Positions 1 to 7,132 are shown, numbered from the stretch's first letter. The stretch is DNA of 16,457 nucleotides from an uncultured Clostridia bacterium (GCA_946405475.1 CAMJHI010000019.1:1-16457), one strand, 5' to 3'. The notes: a model not told the origin generated them from the letters alone. Translations and numbers: made by a program.

Positions 1-1
1 A

Positions 2-334
2 AGGTATACTTATTTCATCGTCGACTCCGCTTATTCGGCCTATCGACCCGGCAAAGTGGTGAGCGAGGAAATGGTGGGCGAGCGATTGGAGGACGCCGCC
101 GCGACAGGGGTATACGTCTTCGCTGACGGCAGGACAGAGGAAGACGAAACGCTGCGCTGCAAGATTTTTGCCCTCACGGGCGTTGATCCGGGCATTGCCG
201 TGTGCGTCAGATTTATCGACAAGGGAAAAGGGCTGACGACCGATCACTACTATCTGCTGTATAACCCCTCGGCGGATACGTCCGCGATCGAGGCGTATCT
301 CATTCCGCCAACCGAAGCCAGCAACGAAGAATGA
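2..334 (+). CDS. C-terminal part of an unrecognised protein (5' end outside window)
   Basis: This reading frame is open from the left edge to a TGA at 332-334, giving about 110 residues. A GTG at 56 is only an internal Val in this reading, because the frame continues upstream with protein-like sequence (RYTYFIVDSAYSAYRPGK). The visible part is soluble and mixed alpha/beta in character. It has acidic patches and a conserved-looking core (VDPGIAVCVRF, then DHYYLLYNP), and ends in an acidic tail (EASNEE). No transmembrane segment or catalytic motif is evident. I do not recognise the family. It could be the C-terminal domain of a larger membrane-anchored or regulatory protein, but nothing in the window tests that. 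It converges on the transporter gene to its right, with a 200 bp gap that holds a two-way terminator. Confidence 0.7.
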   Translation, partial: RYTYFIVDSAYSAYRPGKVVSEEMVGERLEDAAATGVYVFADGRTEEDETLRCKIFALTGVDPGIAVCVRFIDKGKGLTTDHYYLLYNPSADTSAIEAYLIPPTEASNEE

Positions 335-478
335 GGCAATGCCTTGAAGGCAATCCTGTTTCATCCGGCGTAAAACAGCCAACAGAGCCCGGAAATGCGG
401 CATGATGTGATCCCCTCGCCTGTAAAACCCGGGCGCGGCTGTGACGCGGGTATGATCTGATTCATTTCAAAGTTTGAC

Positions 479-522
479 AAAAAAGGATCGACAGCATCAG
501 ACGATTGGTTGCCGATCCTTTT
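479..522 (-). terminator. Rho-independent terminator of the transporter operon, possibly bidirectional
   Basis: A 10 bp perfect stem (AAAAGGATCG at 481-490 and CGATCCTTTT at 513-522) encloses a 22 nt loop. Read on the minus strand, the stem ends in a run of six T, 12 bp beyond the transporter stop codon at 535. On the plus strand it ends in TTTT, so it may also stop the converging gene that ends at 334. The rest of 335-478 shows only weak short palindromes and no convincing gene. Confidence 0.8.
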
Positions 523-534
523 CTGATCGTTGGT

Positions 535-2844
535 TTATTCGCCCGCTTCGGCGGCCTGCCTGCGCTGCAGGGCGGCGTCATACTGGGCGGCGATGTCATC
601 GTAATGGCTGTAATTCTCGGCCTGCGCAAGCAGCTTTTTCGCGTCCAGATACGGCTTGGCCACGCGGTGGTAGACCGAGTTTTTGTCGGTCGCCTCTTTC
701 AGGTCCTTTTCGATCTGCTTCCGTTCGGCCTTGAGCCGCCTGAGCTGTTCCGTGATCGTCAGCACCGCGGCGCGATCCTTGGCGTCCTTGGCCTCGTAAT
801 ACGCCTTGTAGGCGGCGTCGATCTGCTCGTCGGCCTCATCCTCGCGGCGGAACAATTCGTCGAACGCGCTGCTGTCAAATTCGGTGATGCCGTTGGGGAA
901 ATGTTTTTTGGCGACCCGCTGGGCATAAAGACAATCCCGGATGCGCTGCAGCTCCGCCTTGCGGTATTCTCTGGCCTGCGCGGTGTCGGTGGGCAGCACC
1001 CGCGCCTGCGCCAGATCGACCTTGCCGACGGTGAAGATGTGGTCGAACCCGGCTGCGACGACCTTTTCGGCTTCTTCCAGCTGCGCCCTGCCCTGCGGCG
1101 TTTCAAAGCGGTTCATTTCGTCGATGACGAACCTTGACACCTCGATCATGCGGTTGTGCTCGACCGCCTTTTCTTTTTCTTTGCGGCGCTGCCGACCCGT
1201 GAACGACGCTTTGACCGCCGCCAAATCGATCGGCTCCTCCGTCACGTACCGGCGGGATTCGTTCACCAGATCGATGGCCTTGATCAGGTCGCCGTCGCTG
1301 AGCACGCCCTTGCCGTAATCTTCAAACAGCGCGCGCAACTGCAGCACGCGCACCATGCCGCGCTGCTTGGTTTCGGACAGATCGTAGAAGAAATAGGGCG
1401 CCACGTTCATCGCCGCACCGAGCACGGAAAACAGCACGAGAACGCCGAAAATGGAAATGAAGGTGTCGCGGTCGTACAGGACGTTGTAGACGTTGGTCAG
1501 ATCGTCGATCTTCTGACCCGAGGCCAGAATGGAGGGCAGCACCTCTTTGAGCTTGGCGTCGTTGAACCCGATGCGGGAATAGATGAGCGACTGGATGCTG
1601 GTGGTCAGCATGGCGACCGCGCTGCCGATGAGGCCCACGGCGGCAAACATGCCGTCGATGCGCTCGCCCGTGACGTATTGCTGATAATCGCGGATATCGC
1701 CGTTGATGCTGGGGTTGAGGATGTGCGCGAACGCGCCGACCACGGCGTTCATCCACAGGCAGGCCATGATCGGCCAGATCATCACGCTCGGGTCGACGAA
1801 GCGCGCGATGGGGTACATGGCGCCCAAGAAGAAGATGTTCATCACGTTGGTGAAGATGAGCGTGTTCTTCTTGCCGATTTTTTTGATGAAGAACGGCGCG
1901 GCCAGCATGCCCCAGAGCGAGGCGTTGCCGTACAGCGTCCACAGCAAGGCGTAGACCTTGTCGCTGCAGGCGTGCTGATAGGAATAGAGCCACGAAAGGA
2001 TGTTGAAGGTCATCGTTTCCAGAAAGCCGAGCCAGCCGGCGATGGAAATGATCCAGAAGTATTTGTTTTTGAACACGGCGCGGAACGCGTCGACAAATTT
2101 GATCTGCACCACGTGCGTGCGCGCCTGAATGATCTTTTCTTTGGTGTTGACGTAGACGATGAGGCTGATGAAAAAGCCGAGGATCAGCACCGGCGGCCAG
2201 ACCCAGCGGTAAATGCGGATGTCGAACAGGTTTTCGCTGCCGGTGATCATTTTGCCCGCGATGGGAATGACGACGTTGGTGATGGACGGCGCGAGCGAAT
2301 CGGTCACGGCGCGGATGGCCGCCACGTTGGCGCGCTCCTGCGTGTTGGAGGAAAGCACCACCACGTAATTGTCGTAAGCGTCGAGCAGGAAATAATAGAA
2401 AAACTGAAAGCCGATGTTGAAAAACAGAACGGTGGCGTATTTGCCGAGGTTGTTCATGTGCTCATACGGCGCCCAGACGTAACCCAGCGACAGCAGCACC
2501 GTGGGCAGACCCATGGAGATGATGTAGGGGCGGTATTTGCCCTTGCGGTTGCGCGTGTTGTCCACGATGTTCGCGCGCAGCGCCGTGAGCGGAACGCCCG
2601 CAAGCACGCTGATGATGTAGATGACGTACATCGGGCCGGGCTTGATGCCGATGGTGTTGCCCACAAACACGTTGCCCACGCTGATGAGCACGCTTTGCAC
2701 GAAGGTGATCACAAATTTGACCCCGATGCCGCCGCCCGCCAGCGAGGCGATCTCCTTGTAGGTCATGAAGTTACCTTCCGGCGGCGTGCGCCAGTAGCGC
2801 CTGACCTTTCCGGCGGCGGTTTTTGCTTTTGTCAACAAAGTCAT
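535..2844 (-). CDS. GPH-family (MFS_2) sugar:cation symporter with long cytoplasmic C-terminal tail
   Basis: This 769-residue integral membrane protein probably imports a glycoside, pentoside, hexose or hexuronide by cation symport. About 12 hydrophobic helices lie between residues 37 and 486. Family marks are the loop 2-3 motif at 95-107 (DNTRNRKGKYRPY) and the GDIRDYQQYVTGERIDGMF stretch at 382-400, which match conserved GPH positions. Typical members have 450-500 residues; this one carries about 280 more (490-769). That tail is highly charged, rich in Arg, Lys, Glu and Ala, and predicted helical or coiled-coil, especially 665-720. I do not recognise a named domain in it. The ATG at 2844 has an AAAGGAACG ribosome site. 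It is the second gene after a phosphatase-like gene (42 bp gap) and is probably driven from the promoter near 3600. The substrate cannot be read from the sequence. Confidence 0.85.
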   Translation of the reverse strand: MTLLTKAKTAAGKVRRYWRTPPEGNFMTYKEIASLAGGGIGVKFVITFVQSVLISVGNVFVGNTIGIKPGPMYVIYIISVLAGVPLTALRANIVDNTRNRKGKYRPYIISMGLPTVLLSLGYVWAPYEHMNNLGKYATVLFFNIGFQFFYYFLLDAYDNYVVVLSSNTQERANVAAIRAVTDSLAPSITNVVIPIAGKMITGSENLFDIRIYRWVWPPVLILGFFISLIVYVNTKEKIIQARTHVVQIKFVDAFRAVFKNKYFWIISIAGWLGFLETMTFNILSWLYSYQHACSDKVYALLWTLYGNASLWGMLAAPFFIKKIGKKNTLIFTNVMNIFFLGAMYPIARFVDPSVMIWPIMACLWMNAVVGAFAHILNPSINGDIRDYQQYVTGERIDGMFAAVGLIGSAVAMLTTSIQSLIYSRIGFNDAKLKEVLPSILASGQKIDDLTNVYNVLYDRDTFISIFGVLVLFSVLGAAMNVAPYFFYDLSETKQRGMVRVLQLRALFEDYGKGVLSDGDLIKAIDLVNESRRYVTEEPIDLAAVKASFTGRQRRKEKEKAVEHNRMIEVSRFVIDEMNRFETPQGRAQLEEAEKVVAAGFDHIFTVGKVDLAQARVLPTDTAQAREYRKAELQRIRDCLYAQRVAKKHFPNGITEFDSSAFDELFRREDEADEQIDAAYKAYYEAKDAKDRAAVLTITEQLRRLKAERKQIEKDLKEATDKNSVYHRVAKPYLDAKKLLAQAENYSHYDDIAAQYDAALQRRQAAEAGE

Positions 2845-2886
2845 GACGTTTCGTTCCTTTTTCGGTTGATCGTTTTGAACGGCTGC

Positions 2887-3561
2887 TTAATCATCGTCTT
2901 CAAACGGCGCCTGCCCCCAGAGGGAGCGTTCATAGTCAAAGTCGTGCTCCTCTTCGGGCACTTCGCAAACGGCCTCCGCCTTGCGCGCGGTCATCCAGAC
3001 AGATGGTGTTATACGCAGCGTATAACCACAACAACTGGGGGTCAGCCACTCATGCGCCTGCGCCTCGGGCAGCGCGTAACGCGCCATGAGCTGCATGATC
3101 AGCCCCCCGTGGGTGACCACGGCCACCGACTCCACGCCGGAAGCGAGCATGCCGTCCACGATTTTTTCAAAGCCCGTGCCGATGCGTTTGGCAAAGGCGG
3201 CGCTGCTTTCGCCGAACGGCGGATCGACGCCCGGCTTGCCCGCCAGCCAATCGGCAAACAGCGGGTGCGTTTCAAGTTCTTCGGCCGTTTTGCCGTCAAA
3301 CGAGCCGAAATCATATTCGATCATGTCCTCCAGCGGCACGATCTCCTTGTCGGGGTAGATGACGTGCGCCGTATCCAGACAGCGCCTGAGGGGGCTGCTG
3401 AACACGACCTGCACCTTGGGATAGTGGTAAGAAGAAACCAGCTCCTCAAGCTGCGCGCGCCCTTCCGCGCACAGCGGCGCGTCGGTGTGCCCCAGATAGC
3501 GCCCCTCTAAATTCTCTTGCGTCAGGGCGTTTCGGATGAGCGTAACGGTGTAGCTTTTCAT
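2887..3561 (-). CDS. Histidine phosphatase superfamily (phosphoglycerate mutase-like) protein, catalytic His replaced
   Basis: This 224-residue cytoplasmic protein has the fold signatures of branch-1 histidine phosphatases. The N-terminal strand motif is at 7-12, SPLRRCLDTA is at 56-65, the acid/base region is at 80-90 (Glu82 in IEYDFGSFDG), and VVTHGG around His151 supplies the second active-site His. The hallmark RHG reads R10-N11-A12 (LIRNALTQEN), so the His that normally forms the phospho-enzyme is Asn and the Gly is Ala. The codons (CGA AAC GCC) leave no ambiguity in the given sequence. It may therefore be inactive, a binding protein, or contain a base error. About 30 C-terminal residues are very acidic. 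The start at 3561 has GGAG 7-8 nt upstream. It is the first gene of a two-gene operon with the symporter and is divergent from the XRE regulator. Confidence 0.85.
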   Translation of the reverse strand: MKSYTVTLIRNALTQENLEGRYLGHTDAPLCAEGRAQLEELVSSYHYPKVQVVFSSPLRRCLDTAHVIYPDKEIVPLEDMIEYDFGSFDGKTAEELETHPLFADWLAGKPGVDPPFGESSAAFAKRIGTGFEKIVDGMLASGVESVAVVTHGGLIMQLMARYALPEAQAHEWLTPSCCGYTLRITPSVWMTARKAEAVCEVPEEEHDFDYERSLWGQAPFEDDD

Positions 3562-3588
3562 GATTTTCTCCGGAATGATTGGTTTGAC

Positions 3589-3617
3589 TTGACAGAAATT
3601 ATACTGTCTGTTATAAT
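3589..3617 (+). promoter_or_regulatory. Consensus sigma-A promoter of the XRE regulator gene
   Basis: TTGACA (3589-3594), exactly 17 bp, then TATAAT (3612-3617): a full-consensus housekeeping promoter. The ATG follows 31 bp after the -10, with GAGGGG at 3632-3637 as ribosome site. Such strength implies that control comes from repressor binding rather than from a weak promoter. Confidence 0.85.
3591..3608. promoter_or_regulatory. Inverted repeat, candidate operator shared by the divergent units
   Basis: GACAG (3591-3595), 8 bp of A/T, then CTGTC (3604-3608) form a perfect 5-bp-arm dyad. It overlaps the 3' half of the regulator's -35 box and fully covers the minus-strand -10. A dimeric HTH protein bound here would block both promoters. 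The adjacent XRE protein is the natural candidate, but this is inference from position only. Confidence 0.5.
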
Positions 3618-3626
3618 TTTTGTATT
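3598..3626 (-). promoter_or_regulatory. Probable promoter of the phosphatase-like/symporter operon
   Basis: On the minus strand a perfect TATAAT -10 (plus-strand ATTATA, 3598-3603) lies 37 bp upstream of the phosphatase start. The -35 at optimal spacing is poor (AATACA at 3621-3626, or ATACAA one base closer), so the promoter would be weak or activator-dependent. It lies inside the spacer of the opposing regulator promoter. Confidence 0.45.
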
Positions 3627-3648
3627 CTTTTTGAGGGGTGACAAGTTT

Positions 3649-4305
3649 ATGTCAACCGTTTTCGCCGCGCGCATCACGTCGCTGCGCAAGGAACGCGGCA
3701 TGAGCCAGAAGGAAGTGGCGCTGAATCTCGGCGTTTCGCAGGCGCTGCTGTCGCACTATGAAAAAGGCGTGAGAGAGTGCGGACTCGACTTCGTGCTCAA
3801 ATGCGCCGAATTCTATAACGTGACCACCGACTATTTATTGGGGCGGCAGAACAGCAAATACGGTCTGCGCTTCAACTTTGAAAACCCCGAAACCGTCAAC
3901 AGCATCGAGCACATCAAGGAGCTGGATATGCAGACCGCGCTGCTGTGCGCAAGCTACATGAGCGAAAAATTCGTGGTGAACGACCGGATCTTAGGCAACA
4001 AAATGCTTTGGACCTACGCCATGACAGAATACAAGATTCTGGTCACGGCGCTCAATTCCGGCCGCCTGAGTCCCGGCCTGCTCAGCTACCGCTGCCGCTA
4101 TGACGACCCCGTGTTCCAGCAGATCGTCGACGGGATCATGAACAGCATGTTCCACAGCCGCCCCGCGCTGTCATATGATTACAACATCCACATGGAATCG
4201 CTGCCGCGGTTTATGGATATTCTGCTGGAAAGCGTGGAAGCTTACGTTTGCGACATCGTCAAAAACCACCTGAACGTCAGCACCGGCTTCAAAAAGAACA
4301 ATTGA
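3649..4305 (+). CDS. XRE/Cro-type helix-turn-helix transcriptional regulator
   Basis: This 218-residue DNA-binding protein has a classic HTH_3 domain at residues 5-63. LRKERGMSQKEVALNLGVSQ covers the turn and start of the recognition helix, followed by LLSHYEKG and, at the end of the domain, DFVLKCAEFYNVTTDYLLG. The remaining ~150 residues are mostly helical (for example DMQTALLCASYMSEKF and SLPRFMDILLESVEAYVCDIV) and resemble no sensor domain I can name. They may serve dimerisation or ligand binding. I chose the ATG at 3649 because it follows GAGGGG and a consensus promoter; the frame stays open upstream to 3517, but that would run through the promoter. It is divergent from the phosphatase-like/symporter operon, so a local regulator role and autoregulation are likely. 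It is followed by a strong terminator. Confidence 0.88.
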   Translation: MSTVFAARITSLRKERGMSQKEVALNLGVSQALLSHYEKGVRECGLDFVLKCAEFYNVTTDYLLGRQNSKYGLRFNFENPETVNSIEHIKELDMQTALLCASYMSEKFVVNDRILGNKMLWTYAMTEYKILVTALNSGRLSPGLLSYRCRYDDPVFQQIVDGIMNSMFHSRPALSYDYNIHMESLPRFMDILLESVEAYVCDIVKNHLNVSTGFKKNN

Positions 4306-4327
4306 CACAACAACAAAATACTCATAA

Positions 4328-4361
4328 AACGGCTCCTCAAAGCAGAGAATGAGGAGCCGTT
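4328..4361. terminator. Bidirectional terminator between the XRE gene and glgA
   Basis: AACGGCTCCTC (4328-4338) and GAGGAGCCGTT (4351-4361) form a perfect 11 bp stem with a 12 nt loop. The plus strand continues TCTGTTTTG; the minus strand continues TTTTATGAG. It sits 22 bp after the XRE stop and 13 bp after the glgA stop, so it serves both convergent genes. Confidence 0.88.
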
Positions 4362-4374
4362 CTGTTTTGCCGTT

Positions 4375-5796
4375 TTACTTGAGCAGATTTTTATACAGCC
4401 GGATGTATTCGCTCGCCGAGCTCGCCCAGCTGTTGTCGCACGCCATGGCGCGTTTGACCAGCACCTGCCAGCCCTCGCGGTTTTTGTAACCCTCGAGCGC
4501 GCGGCGGATGGTGTGCAGCATATCGTGCGCGTTGTAGCGGGCAAAGGTGAAGCCGTTGCCCTCGCCGTCGCCGCTGTCGTGAATGGAATCCTTCAGCCCG
4601 CCGGTCTCGCGCACCACGGGGATGGAGCCGTAGCGCAGCGCCACCATTTGCGAAAGCCCGCAGGGCTCGCTTTTCGACGGCATGAGGAAGATATCGCTGC
4701 CGGCGTAGATCTTGCGCGCAAGCTCCGGCACGAAGCCGATGTAAACGCCGCACTTCTGCGGGTAACGCGCCGCCATTTCGTTGAAGAAATTCTCATACTG
4801 CCAGTCGCCCGAGCCGAGCACGGTGAGCTGCACGTCTTCGGTGGCGAGCAGTTCGTCGAGCACCGCCTTGACCAGATCGAAGCCCTTGTGCGAGACCAGA
4901 CGGCTGACGATGCCGATCACCGGCGTGTCGGGCTGCTGCGGCAGGTTGAACCGCTCCTGCAGCGCCGCCTTGTTTTTGGCCTTGTCGGCCGGGTCTTCTG
5001 CCGAATAATGGAAGGGGATGTTCGGGTCGGTCTGCGGGTCGTAGTTGACCACGTCGATGCCGTTGAGAATGCCGGAAAGCTTGAACCGGCGCTGTTCGAG
5101 GATGTTATCCAGTCCGTGGCTGAACCACGGGTCGAGAATTTCGTTGGCATAGGTCGGGCTGACGGTGGTGACGACGTTCGCCGTTTCGATCGCGCCCTTC
5201 ATCAGGTTCACGCAGCCGTTGTATTCCACCAGATGCACCGCTTCCTGCGGCAGACCGAGCACGTCGCCGATGAGCTCCATGCCGTAAACGCCCTGATACT
5301 GAATGTTGTGGATAGTGAACACCGTTTTGATGTTGCTGTATTCGGGGCGATCGGCGTAAAGCACGGAATAATACAGCGGCGTGAGCGCCGTCTGCCAGTC
5401 GTTGCAGTGGATGATATCGGGCTTGAAGCCGATGTGCGGAATGATCTCAAGCACCGCGCGGGCAAAGAACGCGAACCGCTCCGCATCGTCATAGTGACCG
5501 TAGATGCGGTCGCGCTTGAAATAATACTGATTGTCGATCAGGTAATAGATCACGCCGTTGAGATGCGCCTCGAAAATGCCGCAATACTGCCGACGCCATG
5601 CGACGGGCACGGAAATGTGCGTGATAAACGTCATGCTGTCTTTGAGTTCCTGCGGGATGGTGTCGTAAAGCGGCAGCACCACCCGGCAGCCGATCAGCCG
5701 TTTGCGCAGCGCCTGCGGCAGGGAACCCGCCACATCCGCCAGACCGCCGGAAGCGATAAAGGGCAGCGCCTCGCTGGCTGCATATAATACTTTCAT
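4375..5796 (-). CDS. glgA: Glycogen synthase (GT5, ADP-glucose dependent)
   Basis: This 473-residue cytoplasmic GT-B enzyme transfers glucose from ADP-glucose to the non-reducing end of alpha-1,4-glucan. The N-terminal strand and nucleotide loop are clear (MKVLYAASEALPF then SGGLADVAGSLP, residues 1-27). HCNDWQTAL and the HNIQYQG segment follow. The C-terminal domain has GIVSRLVSHKGFDL and the donor-site block PSKSEPCGLSQM with ETGGLKDS. Length is normal for GlgA. Residue 15, the ADP-glucose-binding Lys in the E. coli KTGGL motif, aligns here with Ala (IASGGL). I chose the ATG at 5796, which has GAGGTGAAAGAG just upstream and begins exactly like the family. A longer reading starting near 5871 would begin inside a repeat element. 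It is last in the glg operon but is separated from glgD by 220 bp holding a palindromic element and a terminator-like hairpin, so its expression may be partly uncoupled. Confidence 0.95.
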   Translation of the reverse strand: MKVLYAASEALPFIASGGLADVAGSLPQALRKRLIGCRVVLPLYDTIPQELKDSMTFITHISVPVAWRRQYCGIFEAHLNGVIYYLIDNQYYFKRDRIYGHYDDAERFAFFARAVLEIIPHIGFKPDIIHCNDWQTALTPLYYSVLYADRPEYSNIKTVFTIHNIQYQGVYGMELIGDVLGLPQEAVHLVEYNGCVNLMKGAIETANVVTTVSPTYANEILDPWFSHGLDNILEQRRFKLSGILNGIDVVNYDPQTDPNIPFHYSAEDPADKAKNKAALQERFNLPQQPDTPVIGIVSRLVSHKGFDLVKAVLDELLATEDVQLTVLGSGDWQYENFFNEMAARYPQKCGVYIGFVPELARKIYAGSDIFLMPSKSEPCGLSQMVALRYGSIPVVRETGGLKDSIHDSGDGEGNGFTFARYNAHDMLHTIRRALEGYKNREGWQVLVKRAMACDNSWASSASEYIRLYKNLLK

Positions 5797-5817
5797 CTCT
5801 TTCACCTCTTCAATTTC

Positions 5818-5838
5818 AAAAAACGTTCGCCGCGAACG
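5818..5838 (-). promoter_or_regulatory. Terminator-like hairpin just upstream of glgA (possible attenuator)
   Basis: On the minus strand, CGTTCG, a 3 nt CGG loop and CGAACG are followed directly by six T (plus-strand A run 5818-5823), ending 21 bp before the glgA ATG. The stem is only 6 bp, so it would terminate partially at best. Upstream CGCCGC can pair with GCGGCG, which overlaps the hairpin and gives a mutually exclusive alternative fold. The regulatory role is inferred. Confidence 0.4.
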
Positions 5839-5851
5839 GTGCGGCGCAGTC

Positions 5852-6020
5852 TTAAGGAACCGCTGATTCAATCAGAGTGTGCGAGGGAGCGAGAGATTTT
5901 TTCGTCAGATTGTGCAAAAAAGCCGCCGCTTTGCTGACGCAAAACAAGGATTTTTGGTGCAATATGACGGAAAATGATCCGCTCCCTCGTGCGCTTGTGA
6001 TTTATTCAGTGTTTCCTTAA
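5852..6020. mobile_element. MITE-like long palindromic element between glgD and glgA
   Basis: The first ~72 bases (TTAAGGAA-C-CTGA-AATCA-, then CGAGGGAGCG at 5882-5891) are an imperfect inverted copy of the last ~72 (CGCTCCCTCG at 5980-5989, ending TTCCTTAA at 6020). A GC-rich centre of about 25 bases separates the arms. Termini read TA-AGGAA...TTCCT-TA, consistent with insertion at a TA dinucleotide as in IS630/mariner-type MITEs, although target duplication cannot be proven from one copy. No ORF lies inside. The right end supplies the TAA stop of glgD (6017-6019). Transcribed with the operon, it would fold into one long hairpin. The family is not one I can name. Confidence 0.75.
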
Positions 6021-7132
6021 ATCACGATGCCCTTGCCGACGAACACCGGGAAGCCCTCGGCGCCGCACAGGGTCTTGCCGGGCTTGAGCACGACGGATTT
6101 GTCGAAGATCACGTTTTCCACGTGTGCGCCCACGCCGATGAAGCTGTCCTGCATGATGACGCTGTTGCGCACCACCGCGCCCTTTTCGACGGTGACGCCG
6201 CGGGCGAGGATGCAGTTTTCGACCGTGCCCTTGATCACGCAGCCGTCGGACACCAGACAGTTTTCAACGCTCGACTCAATGCCGTAAAGCGCGGGCATAT
6301 CGTCGCGCACCTTGGTGTAGATCGGGCGCTTGCTCGTGAACAGGTCGTGCGCGTTTTCGGCTTCAAGCAGCGCCATGTTCGCCTCGTAATAGGTTTTCAG
6401 CGAGTCGATGGCATAAGCGAAGCCCTGATGCTCCATGGCAAAGATCTTCAGGCTGCCGATGTTTTCCAGAATGAGATCTTCTTCAAAGCTCTTCTTTTTC
6501 ATGGCGGCGGCGTCGTTGATCAGCCGCTCGAGCAGAGCCTTTTTCATAAAGTAAATGTTGGCGGAGAACAGGCCTTCGTCGCCCGCGCTGCCGAACACGG
6601 CGCTCGTCACGCGGCCGCCTTCGCCGCAGGAAAACACCAGCGTGTTTTTCACGGCGGGCACCTTGCCGCGCTTGGCAAGAATGCTGATATCCGCGCCGCT
6701 CTTTTCGTGGAACGCCACAAAATCGGCCGCGGAAAAGTTCATGACCACGTTGCAGTCGCTCATCAGAACGTATTCCTCATCGGAGCGCTCGATGAAATTC
6801 ATGTTGCCCTTGATGGCTTCAATGCGGTTGTCGAAGCTGCCGCTTTCGCCCAGCAGGAAGGGCGGCAGCAGGTACATGCCGCCGTGCTTGCGCGCCAGAT
6901 CCCACGCGCGGCCGGTGCCCAGATGATCCATGAGCGACTGATAGTTGCTCTTGGTCAGCACCCCGACCTTGCCGATGCCGGCATTGACCATGTTGGAAAG
7001 CGTGAAATCGATCAGACGGTAGCGGCCGCCGAACGGCACCGAGCCCATGGTGCGCATGTTGGTCAGCTCGGCCAGACAATCGTCGTATGCGTTGGAATGG
7101 ATCAGACCTAAAATATCATTGGAACGAATCAT
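6017..7132 (-). CDS. glgD: GlgD, regulatory-type subunit of ADP-glucose pyrophosphorylase
   Basis: This 371-residue paralogue of GlgC modulates or completes the heteromeric enzyme in Firmicutes. Similarity to GlgC is plain at FGGRYRLIDF (34-43), LSNMVNAGI and GTGRAWDLARK, and in the C-terminal left-handed beta-helix repeats (VENCLVSDGCVIKG, then VENCILARG). The catalytic marks are absent. The GGxGxRL pyrophosphorylase loop is replaced by an IHSNAYDDC stretch, SGDH is replaced by MSDCN (124-128), and no FEEKP motif is present. That pattern is normal for GlgD. I chose the ATG at 7132: it overlaps the glgC stop (ATGA), follows AGGAGG, and gives the family N-terminus, whereas the longer frame to 7246 encodes Arg/Gly-rich shadow of glgC. 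The stop codon lies within the end of the repeat element. Confidence 0.95.
   Translation of the reverse strand: MIRSNDILGLIHSNAYDDCLAELTNMRTMGSVPFGGRYRLIDFTLSNMVNAGIGKVGVLTKSNYQSLMDHLGTGRAWDLARKHGGMYLLPPFLLGESGSFDNRIEAIKGNMNFIERSDEEYVLMSDCNVVMNFSAADFVAFHEKSGADISILAKRGKVPAVKNTLVFSCGEGGRVTSAVFGSAGDEGLFSANIYFMKKALLERLINDAAAMKKKSFEEDLILENIGSLKIFAMEHQGFAYAIDSLKTYYEANMALLEAENAHDLFTSKRPIYTKVRDDMPALYGIESSVENCLVSDGCVIKGTVENCILARGVTVEKGAVVRNSVIMQDSFIGVGAHVENVIFDKSVVLKPGKTLCGAEGFPVFVGKGIVI

Noticed and set aside
474..502. TTGACA at 474-479 considered as a plus-strand promoter
   Set aside because: No acceptable -10 lies 16-18 bases downstream. The site leads into the terminator stem and the antisense side of the symporter gene.
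1156..3510. A 784-codon open frame on the plus strand opposite the symporter and phosphatase-like genes
   Set aside because: It is antisense to clear genes and its protein is Val/His/Asp/Gln-rich with no fold signature. Long antisense frames are expected in GC-rich coding DNA with strong third-position bias.
4513..5787. Long plus-strand open frame opposite glgA (similar ones lie opposite glgC, glgD, glgB and the hydrolase gene)
   Set aside because: These are His/Val/Asp-rich antisense shadows without ribosome sites or known motifs. The opposite strand encodes recognisable enzymes.
5797..5871. Longer glgA start at 5871 adding 25 residues
   Set aside because: It would begin at a TTG inside the repeat element and run through the terminator-like hairpin. 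The ATG at 5796 has a good ribosome site and the family N-terminus.
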